From positions 37,673,260 through 37,737,259 of the forward strand of contig NC_065530.1 in NCBI RefSeq assembly GCF_020184175.1: a stretch of 64,000 nt of DNA, read 5' to 3'. Below the pieces are notes generated by a model. The model made no database searches. It was given only the letters and a program-made list of their open reading frames with translations, and was not told where the DNA came from. Below, piece by piece: positions 50,834 through 61,239 of this stretch (the first letter of the stretch is position 1; the number at the start of each line of letters is the position of its first letter). Origin of the DNA: Aphis gossypii. Lineage: Eukaryota; Arthropoda; Insecta; Hemiptera; Aphididae. The translations under genes were made by a program, and so were the position numbers.

Positions 50834-53496
50834 TTATCCTGTGAGACTCTTGACAAGTATGATCAGCAGGTTGAAAATTATGAGAGGATCTGAAAAAAAT
50901 TTTAATTGTATACATTTATAATAAATATATAATATATTGAAGTATATATAGATAAGGTGATTTCGTCAATAATGTCTAACAAGGGTAAACATATACAGTG
51001 TTTCAACAAACTTATATACTTGCAAGAAACCGTAAAATGAAATGAAAGTAATTTATTTTTAAAATTAAAACTGTGGAAATAGTCACGGAAATATTAACCA
51101 TTTGCATTATATAACATGTAGTTACGTCTACAAGACTACAACGCATCTATGACCTAAGGAGTATAATACATTCACAGAATTGTACTCTATACCTATAATA
51201 TACAACAATATATAATATACATAGTCTGCAACGCATGCAGGTTAATTCACATACAACTTAATTTTACGATGACCCAATTCGAAAAACATTTTTTGTCAAA
51301 TTACAATATTACATTATGATGGCTATAATAATATGATATAGATTTTTGTTTTTAATATTTTATTATGAAATAAAGGTCTACAATACGGGGCTATATTATG
51401 TAAAACGAGTGTATATCGTAGTATATATTTACTACACATAACGAAAGCAATTACGTTAGTAGAGAAAAGTATCGTATTAATTAAAATCTGTTATATAGCA
51501 CAATAAATTTTGATAGTAAACCATTAGTTTCCTGGGCATCTAATACAGATTGTAATCTACAGTCACATAACTCGCTCCGGTATAATTATCGGGTCAAAAA
51601 ACTTAAAAAGAAACAAAATAATATAAAATGCATTATAATAATTATAATATATAAGATAATATTAAATTATAATACAATTAAAATATTAAAATATTGATAG
51701 TATAGTTTGGATGGAATGGGGGGCTCTAACAACTGGGAAAAATGTAAATACCGTTTTCAAAGACAAATTAACAATTATTGTGTTTAAATTAATTTTCTAA
51801 TAATTGTCTAAGTATTAGAAAATCGAAAAATAAATATTGTTTTCTTACATGTCATGATTAAACATTTGATGAGACACTAAATAATTTATTTGAAATTAAT
51901 AATAGAATATTTAGCTACAACCGTGTTTGGGGTAACTAAAAACAACAAAAAAAAAATATAAATTTCGATTTAAAAAAAGCAGTGCTTCATATTTAAGTCT
52001 TAGGATTTTTTTGAAGCTAATCACTTGTCATAAACAGTCATAAGTCAAAATAATAACTAATATTAACTATGAATTTTATTTCATATGTAACGATAAATTT
52101 AATTTTAAATGTGAAATCACTGACCAATATTACCAATCAAAGTAAATATTTTTTTTAGGTTTTTTTTAAGAATCAAGATTTGTCTTGGATAGTTGGATAA
52201 ACAATGTAAGTATTAATATTCTGAATATATTATTTACTAATTAAATTTTTAAATTAAGATAAACACAATTTAAAATTAATTCTAAAAGAGCTTAAATTTT
52301 GAAAATATATAATGTTTATCTTGTAAGTAGTAAAGAAGTATGTTTTTCAAAGTATACATTTCGAATACAATTTTTTAATATTCAGTCTAAGCATTAACTC
52401 GATGGGCATTCATTGAATATACATGATCTAGCAAAACTTTTTATCTGCTATTGATAAATATTAATTTTTCATTATTAAACTTTAAAAAAACAATAATAAA
52501 AACTAAGTAATCTTATTTATAAATAATTTACCTTTTTTTAGAGCTTAAATAAACATAGATCATATAATTTACTTTTATATTACTGGTAAACAAGATCAAA
52601 ATATAATAAATATTAATACCAACTTTGTAACCAACTAATGAATTTATACATAAATATTTTAACATGGATTTTAAGTTTTAAAATTTTTTAACTAGACACA
52701 TCAATGGTATATCACTAATTGTATTTGAGTTTATATAATTTAAAAATAATTTAAATATAAATTTTAAAATGACTTTATTTTGTATCTTGATTTTACAGAA
52801 ATAATATAATAGGTAAAAGTTATCAGACTAGTATAAGAAGAGATCAATACAAATTTAACAAATATATGATAACAATTTAAATAAGTATAAAAATAATTAT
52901 TTACAAAATAAAAGCTCAATAAAATGAATTATTATAAACTAATATATTATTATAAATTATATACTCCATGATAAAAAAATAATTTAGTTCTTAAAATAAA
53001 AAAAACTATCTAAGTTTCTTATCAAATTTCTATAGTCGGTATTATATTGAATAGGTAGTCTATTATATAAAAATATTTACACAATATAAATATTACATGG
53101 TGGCATTAGAGGAATAAATATTAGTAAGCTTAACATAATGAAGTTTTCAATGTGTACTATTTTCCTTAATGTACATTAAAACTATAGAAATTTACTTAAT
53201 GAGGCTATCGGTACTTACATTTAACGACTGTACGAATAGACTTCATTAGTGCCAGTATCTGTGTTTTTGTGGACGGGGAATCCTCAAACTCTCGGTTTAC
53301 CGTGGACCAGCCATCTAAAAAACAAAACCATACGAGGTAAATAATGAATATAACATAATAATAATATGGATCAACAGCTCGCCGACTTGGTGAATAGATA
53401 CTTACACTTGGCCAGAACTCTGTCTTCGTTCAGGATGCATATGGCGTTCAGACACAATAGCGAAGCCTCGAGCAGGGTCCACAATGAAAATCCCAT
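50834..53496 (-). CDS. IER3IP1: IER3IP1 / Yos1, ER-Golgi transport membrane protein
   Basis: Small two-pass ER membrane protein; the yeast relative Yos1 works with Yip1/Yif1 in COPII vesicle transport. Minus-strand exons 53496-53406, 53314-53219 and 50889-50834, GT..AG borders, 243 bases in total: 80 residues plus stop (human 82). It begins MGFSLWTLLEASLLCLNAI, aligning with the human start (LLxAxLLCxNAI, LxExR); the middle has GW and the conserved SIRTVVKYPLI, and the end is a hydrophobic helix. Each exon is too short to stand out alone, but together they cover the family end to end. The two introns are 91 and 2329 bases. It lies head to head with the SLC12 gene, which suggests a shared promoter region. 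Confidence 0.93.
50890..53218 (-). other. Long second intron of IER3IP1
   Basis: AT-rich 2.3-kb intron; no exon, transposon end or RNA gene recognised. Confidence 0.7.
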
Positions 53497-54060
53497 GTCT
53501 GTAGCTCGTCACCCGACGGGAAAGCCGGATAATGCTACACCGCAGAAATTACCGGAAAAATAATTCGAAATTCCGAACCCTGTTATTGTCAGAGTTGTAT
53601 GAAATCGTTGAAATCGCAAGCGTTATCACATTACGTGTCCAACCTGTTATCTATGTAAGGACGATAGTACATTTGAAATAAATGGCGGGCAAATTTCTTC
53701 CATGCTTGTACGACGCCTTATCGGTATCGCGTTCTAACCTACACATTACACAGAACTTGCAGACCAAGACATGATAACGGTCTACGGACTATGAAGTGAC
53801 GGACGTCGGGGTCGAGAATTTCGTTTTTCGAGTTAAGAACATTTCATTTATACGTGCTTACAGGTAATAATGACGAGGAAAAAAAATTCATAACGATTAA
53901 GTAGGTACTTAATTATCATTAATTTATCGTTTCACTATTACTCTTATTGTCGACCCCGCCGTCCGAACGCCGGTCGAGTGTGAAGTGCAAGTCGTGTCCG
54001 TTGTATCTACGATTTCGTATTTTTTATTTCGTTCGCAAACAACAGAATAATGTGCCCGAC
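53497..54060. promoter_or_regulatory. Divergent promoter region, IER3IP1 / SLC12
   Basis: About 560 bases between the IER3IP1 start codon and the inferred SLC12 leader exon, with raised GC and CpG (especially 53940-54060) and no TATA box facing either gene. The arrangement fits a bidirectional housekeeping-type promoter; start sites are not determined. Confidence 0.5.
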
Positions 54061-54275
54061 ATGCTGCCCGTGTGCGTAGATCGAGCGTGCGCGCGTCCGC
54101 TCCTCCGAATTACCCGACCGACTTAATCGCTGCACGTGCACTACACCGAGTGAGGCGATGTTACGACGTTGTTGAGATCGCTACATCGTCGTCCAACACC
54201 GTGGAATTTGACAACGGAATTTTGACAGAAGAAATTACTTCTCATATTCATTTAACTGATTCGCTCTTCAATCAG
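54061..54275 (+). other. Probable 5' leader exon of the SLC12 gene
   Basis: GC-rich sequence ending at a donor CAG|GTAAAT (54276). The frame continuous with the SLC12 start is open back to a stop at 54048-54050 but has no ATG, so I read it as leader. Upstream ATGs at 54050, 54061 and 54157 are all in other frames and close early. The 5' limit is unknown. Confidence 0.5.
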
Positions 54276-55102
54276 GTAAATTGTTTTTTATTTTTAACGG
54301 CGATGACTGACAGCATTCTCATACCCGACCTAGTTGCACCGCTGTCTTACTGGTTTTCAAAGCTTGCTCATGCATTATATTCACTAGACAGAGTTTATGT
54401 GGTGATAAATTATGAAGGATATTATGCATTAGAATTTAGGGAACATTCTATTGTTAGTTATAAATCATCAAAAAATGTTTTTCATAATTCTCTCTGATTG
54501 CCTTGTTGCTGTTCTCAATACAATTTAGATGTTCCATTGCAAGGTGTCACCTTATTGTCCAATCGGTGTGTCTAATGGTATTTTATTAGTTTTTTATTTA
54601 CTGCATTTTATTGAATTTTTGTTTTATTATAGATTTGATGAGAATTAAGAAATGATTTCCATGATATATTGATTTGATAAATTTACTCAGTTGAGAATTT
54701 AATAACTACTGTAATAAATTGATTTAGGATTATTTATTTTCTTTAAATTATTTCATTTTTAGGCATTTTGCGCTATAATAATATGTCTAGAGTTAATAAA
54801 TTATTAAATTTATCATATAATATAAATACCTAGTAAAATATGTAAATACCTATTTTGCCAATGATGAATAAATAAATAATGAAAAAAAAATAAACAGTAG
54901 GTAGGTAATATGATATTAATTATATTTTGTCATTTCTTACTCATTAGTTTAAGTCTGAGGCAAATAAGTAGGTACTGACTTGATTTGAGAAATATAATTA
55001 GAAACTTGATATATTTTTAATTATACATTTACCTATACCTATGGTTATATGAATTAATTATTGCTTAATATATTATAAATATATAATTTTTTTTAGATAA
55101 AA

Positions 55103-58100
55103 ATGGACTCCGAATCAAATGAAGTTGAGTTGAAAAGTGTCGTTTCAGATACAAAACGCACCCGGTTTCAAGTAAAATTGGTGGATTCTGAAACCCCTCA
55201 AAGGACAAGATTAGATAGTGCATCATCGGATGATAACAAATATAAAAGTTTTCGGCAACTGACTCGTGAAGCATTACCAAGATTAGATAATTATAGAAAT
55301 ATTATGTCAGTGCATGTTGCATGCAGACCTACTCTGGATGAACTACATAATTGTGATTTGGCTGAAAAAGTATGTGTTTTTTCCTTATCAAAATTACTTA
55401 TCATTTTATAATACATTTATTGTTAAAGAATATGGAAGCTCAAGAAAATGAACCTAGTAGACCAACAAAAAAGAAACATGAACAAGGGTGGATTAAAGGA
55501 GTTCTTATCCGTAACCTGGTACAAATATGGGGCCTCATGTTATTTTTAAGAGTAGCATGGGTTGTTTGTACTACTGGTTTATGTAATATAACTTTATTTT
55601 CTTATATTATCTTCAGTAGAAATTTTAAAAATTAAACAATAAAAATTAGTTTCAGGAATTGTTATAATATTGTTTGGTGGTGCTATCACAACTATAACGG
55701 CCTTATCTATGTCAGCAATCAGTACAAATGGTGTATTGAAAGAAGGCGGTACTTACTTTATGATATCTCGTTCTCTTGGGCCAGAATTTGGTGCTTGTAT
55801 TGGTGTAATCTATTCTATAGCGTTGTCTGCTGCATGTGCAATGCATACAGTAGGCTTTTGTGAAATGGTGCAGATTCTAATGAATTCATTTAATTTATCT
55901 ATATTGGATGGTGAGGTACAAGATATGAGACTTCTTGGAATCTGTTTAACAGCTGCATTGCTATGTGCAACATTAGGTGGCATTCGGTCACGAATTCAGG
56001 TTAATAAAATACAATGTTACATTGTTACTTATATTATATATTATTTAATTTATCATTTTTTGTTGTTTTTTAAAATAATATGTAGGTACACGCAGCAGTT
56101 CTAGTACTTATGATTGTAGCCATTCTAGATGTAATTATAGGAGCTATTTATGGACCAAAGAGTAAAACTGAAAGAGATGGAGGTTTCATTGGTTTTAGCT
56201 GTAAGAATAATTAATAATAGTACAAGTTCAGTATATTCTTAATACTGTATAACTAAAAATATTTATGTATTTTTTTTTAGGGGATGCAATCAACAATAAT
56301 ATATTTAAGAATGAAACTTTTGATGATTGGTGTAAAAGTTTTTGGTATGGGTTTAGTATATTTTTTCCTGCAGTATCTGGATTTTTAGCAGGAACAAATA
56401 AATCAGGCGAATTAAAGGTAATTTAAATTGTTTTTTACACAATTTTAAGTTATTATATATTATAAAACTGTTGTTTTATATAGTTTATTTGAGTATAAAA
56501 TAACTAAATATTTTTGTATGTCTTAATCTATACTCTGTCTCTTAAGAAGTTTAATAGTAAATACTAATATCTGCATTAAATATTTGATAATGGTAACATT
56601 AGCTACCATAAGTAAAAGAACTATTTTAAATTGCTCAAACAATCTTTATATATTTATTTCCATACTTGAATAAAAAGTTTTGAAATTTGGTGTACTTTAA
56701 TACATAAATCATTAGTATTTACTTTGAGATAATATGATTAAGGCATTATAGCAAAAATAAATGTTTATATAAATGTTATGTTTTTTTATTTGTTATTTAG
56801 GATTCATTAAGAGCTATACCAAGAGGTTCCTTAACATCTATTTTTATTTCTTCTTCTGTTTACATTGGTATAGCAATTTTGGTTGGTTCAACATTTATAG
56901 ATCAAGATCCACATTATAAGTCCAATTTTGATGATCATAAACATTATGTAAGTATAAACCTATTTAAAAGTAAAACATTTTTTTAAATGTATTGTTTATT
57001 TTATTTTGATAACAATTTTTAGGCAGTCAATCGGACTATTGGACTTATAGCATTTTTTAGCCCATTAGTATACGCATGTATCTTGGCCTCAACATTAACA
57101 GCCTCATTTTCTTCATTTTTAGCTGCTCCAAAAGTATTTCAAATGTTATGCAATGATAGAATTTACAATAATCTTTCATGGTTTGGATTTAGTAATAAAT
57201 CAGGAGAGCCAATAAGAGCTGATATTTTGACTACTATAATTGTTTTGCTGTTTATACTTCCTGGTACTATATATTTTAGAATTGTATTTAATTATTGATA
57301 ATAACAATGCATTTGGTACTTATAGGTGACTTGAATGCAATATTACCTTCAATATCAAATATATTTCTTAGTGTTTATGCATTAATAAATTTTAGTACAT
57401 TTCATGCATCTTTAGTTAAGCCTATTGGATGGCGTCCTACTTTTAAGGTAAAGAAATTATAATGAATTTTTCATTATCATTTATTTTAACTGATAAATTA
57501 TTTTTATTTTTATTTCAGTTGTATAATATGTGGTTAAGTTTAGGAGGTTCAATGCTATGTGTAGTGTTGATGTTCGTTATTAGCTGGGGAACAGCTCTAG
57601 TAACGTTAGCAGCCATATTAGCATTGTACTTAATAGTATCATATCAAAAACCAGGTAATTTTATTGATTTTGAGATAAAAAGTATTCAAGTACTTAGAAA
57701 TTAATTATTTCAGATGTCAATTGGGGTACAAGTACCCAAGCTCAAACATACAAACAAGCCCTAATGGCTGTTCACAATCTTATCAGGGTCGAAGATCATG
57801 TCAAAAATTTTAGACCTCAACTGCTTGTCCTTACTGGAATGACATCTGCTAGACCATCATTAATTGATTTTGCACATCTCATTACAAAAAATTTGTCATT
57901 ACTTGTTTGTGGAAATATTATCAAAGTAAGTTAATTTATTAAATTAAAATATTGAAACCAATCACACTTTAACCAAATTTTTTTGTATAATTTAAAATGT
58001 TTAGGCTCCATCTTCACAAAAGTTACTTGAAGTTTATTCAAAACGTGCCATAAATTGGTTATGTTACCACAAAATCAAAGGATTTTATGTTCAAATAGAT

Positions 58101-61100
58101 GGTACTAATTTTGATGATGGCGCAAAAAGTTTAATGCAAACAGTTGGATTAGGCAAATTGAAACCAAATATTGTTATGTTAGGTTATAAAAGCAATTGGT
58201 TCAAATGTAGTTCTCAAGATTTAAATATGTACTTTAATGTTTTACAGTAAGTACCACGCAATTTAATATAAACTGTTATTTTTAGTTAATTTGTAATTAA
58301 TCATCAATTTTATTTATAATTTTGTAGTAAAGCTTTAGATATTCATATGGCTGTATGTATATTGCGTGTCAAATCTGGTCTAAATTTTTCAAACTCAGTT
58401 CTCATTGATGAAATGCAACTTGATATGATGGTAAATCGTAAAGCATCATATCTATCGGAAGAACCATTTTTGCATAGTAGATCACAGTCAATGTCTACAG
58501 TTAGTAAGTATCAAGTTTTGATTTTTGTTTTTTATTGCATTGTATTTTGAACCACTTTTTCTATGCAGTAAATATTTCTTAAATTGATTTTATTTTAGTG
58601 AATATTGAAAAATTAACTTTTTATCGTGCTCATTTTTTAATGATATATTTCTAAAAAAATAATTAATGTATTAGTTTTTATAAGCATTTATACTTGAGAG
58701 ACTTATTATTTTGATTTGAATTTGGTTAGTATATTTTTATACGGTTTTCATGAAATTGTAATTAATTAATTAATTTTGTTTTTAATATTTTGCATTTCAT
58801 GTACTTATTTTCATTTAAATTAAATGAATATCTTGTTAATTTTCTTTTACAGCTGATAAAAATGATAGTGATGAAGAAAATGAATTATTAAACAAAGAAC
58901 CATCATCTCCATTTAATAAACAGTCTACTGATGATAAAGTTGATCAAACAAAATTAAATAAAAATCAAAAAGTGAATATTGTCAAGTAAGTTTTTAAGAA
59001 TTGTAAAATCAACAAATGTTTAATAATTTTAAATAAATTAATATTTAATTTATACATGATATATTACAGAGGAACTGATGGTTATGATTTACCCAAAGAC
59101 ACTATGAATGAGATCACCCGGTTTCAACGTAAACAAAAGAAAGGTTCCATTGATGTTTGGTGGTTATATGATGATGGAGGTAAAGTATTGTGCTTGTAAA
59201 GTTTTATAATATTGTTAATTCAATTTTCTTAATTAAGGCCTTACATTACTTTTACCGTATATCTTAAGTACAAGAGGTAATTGGTCGTCTTGTAAATTGA
59301 GAGTATTTACAATTGCTAATAAAAAGGATCAATTGGAATTTGAACAAAGAAGGTAAAAGAATTATTAATTTTTTAATAATTTATTAATATGTGTTTTTTA
59401 ATGTATGGTCTCTTGCAGTATTGCTAGTTTGTTAGCCAAATTTCGTATTGATTATTCAGACTTGTTAGTAATAACAGACCTTATGAGGAAACCACATGAA
59501 GAAACATTGGCTTTTTATGATGCATTGATTAAAAGTTATAAGCCTAAAGGACCAAATAGTGAAAGTATGTATTGCTAAAAACCATATACAAAATATTAAA
59601 TAAGTTGCATTTTATAGATGATGGTATAAAAGAGTCAGAGTTAACAGCAATGAAAGAAAAAACAAACCGTCATCTTCGGTTAAGAGAGCTACTTTTAGAA
59701 AATTCACAAGAAGCTAATTTAATTGTAATGTAAGTAGTACCAAACATCTGAATAGCTTAATAACAGTTGTGACTGAAAAGTATAGATGTTTATTAGTAAA
59801 ACATATATTTATTTTGATATCAGAAATATATAAAAGTATTGCATTGCTTTATATTAGGTGGTTCAAATCTCTTCTATTCCTCCTCTCCCCTGGATAATTT
59901 TAAAAGTTTTGCCTCTATCTATAAATAGAATAGTTAATTTTATGTAATAAATAAATACAATATAATATAATATTAGTAGATTATTTTAAATATTAAATTA
60001 CAGTTTAGAGTATTAAATAATTTTATTATACTCTAGCCTACGAGAGAAGTAAACTGTTTCGTATATGTAGACAGATGGCAGCAGTCGTTCCGTGGTACTA
60101 TTGTCACAGAATAACCTAGTGTCCTCACTATTTGACAGTTGGTGAACCTACGATGTGTTAAATAGGCAAGAGACACATAAAATTGGACGCATTTTGGTTA
60201 GGAGACAGTTTACTTCTCTCTTGGATAAGAGTATAAATGAAATAATGAGTTGCTTATGAATTAAATATTCATTGAAGTTGAATGTATTATGAAATATAGG
60301 AATTTACTATTTATTATGGATTATAATTATATAGTCTAACAGGTCATTAGATAGAATCTTGTTGTAATAATTTTGGTTAAAATATTCAATAAAAATACTA
60401 ATACTATTATATATCACATTAAAACCATTAAACTAAACTTATTTATGAATGCATGTTTGGTAGGTATTCTGAATTATACAATAGTGTATTATTTTTCCAA
60501 TAAATATTACTTTTTTCACTTTCCTTTTTTTATATATTTTGTATTTAATAAATCTGTCTTTCTTTTTATTTGTTATTCCAAATTTTTGTAATCGAGATTT
60601 TGTACTCAAGTTATTGAATGTGATAATTATACAATTTGTTGATAACATATAATTATTTATTTTTTGTTACTCACAAGTATGGCATATGACCTATTATTCT
60701 TTTGAGCAATAAATTAATAGTTGTATAATTATATTAGTAAAAGAAAGAGAAACGGGAATGAATAAAATATCTATTCTGATCATCGAATGGATATAATCAC
60801 TTCACTCTTATGGTTATGGGGTGCTATCTTATTCTTTACCTACTTTGCTCTATTTTTTATCTTCATTCGTCAATTACTTATTATAGCTAGTGCTGTGGCA
60901 AGGAAAAATTAGTTTTAGTTTGTATATACTCGTATCTCTTGGAATAATTAAGTATTAATTTTATAATATTTACTAATAATTTTTTGATGTTTCATTAAAA
61001 TAACTGAAGCAACACTTAACTGTAACATTTATGTTTATTTTTTTATATTGTTAAACCATACGATCATATTATATTTTGTTATAATTGATTATATTTTTTA

Positions 61101-61239
61101 CAGGACTTTACCAATGCCTAGAAAAAACGTAGTACCAGCCTCTTTGTATATGTCCTGGCTAGAGACATTGACACAAGGTATGCCTCCATTTCTTTTAGTG
61201 CGGGGCAACCAAAACTCTGTACTTACATTTTATTCCTAA
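55103..61239 (+). CDS. SLC12 Na-(K)-Cl cotransporter of the NKCC/NCC branch, divergent cation sites
   Basis: Plasma-membrane cation-chloride cotransporter. Coding exons: 55103-55369, 55429-55576, 55656-55999, 56086-56200, 56281-56417, 56801-56947, 57023-57263, 57326-57447, 57519-57654, 57714-57925, 58005-58246, 58328-58503, 58853-58985, 59070-59179, 59238-59352, 59419-59564, 59618-59729, 61104-61239; 1012 residues with all phases consistent. The N-terminus has the SPAK/OSR1 docking motif RFQV (residues 21-24) and the phospho-region LTREALPRLDNYR (Thr54). Membrane core: IWGLMLFLRVAW, TTITALSMSAISTNG, ISRSLGPEFG, FFPAVSGFLAG, LINFSTFHASL. The C-terminal domain has VNWGTSTQA, RVEDHVKNFRP, IDVWWLYDDGG and ends LVRGNQNSVLTFYS as in NKCC1. 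Odd points: AMHTVGF in TM3 (His as in NCC), changed Na+-site residues, and a short Cys-free outer loop. The second exon's donor (GTTTAT, 55577) is weak but the only one keeping frame; it shortens the TM1-TM2 link by about four residues. The exon at 55097 is the start exon; no better ATG upstream. Confidence 0.93.
60027..60235. mobile_element. MITE in the last intron of the SLC12 gene, 209 bp
   Basis: The left end TATACTCTAGCCTACGAGAG (continuing AAGTAAACTGT) and the complement of the right end TATACTCTTATCCAAGAGAG (continuing AAGTAAACTGT) form terminal repeats of about 32 bases. The outermost TA may be the target duplication. There is no coding capacity. It lies inside the unusually large last intron (59730-61103). 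Confidence 0.75.

Noticed and set aside
53366..53563. 65-codon plus-strand open frame
   Set aside because: Antisense to IER3IP1 exon 1, which matches its family on the minus strand.
55583..55655. GTAATA donor at 55583 for the second SLC12 coding exon
   Set aside because: It looks like a better splice site than GTTTAT at 55577, but joining it to the acceptor at 55655 creates an immediate stop codon; no alternative acceptor restores the frame.
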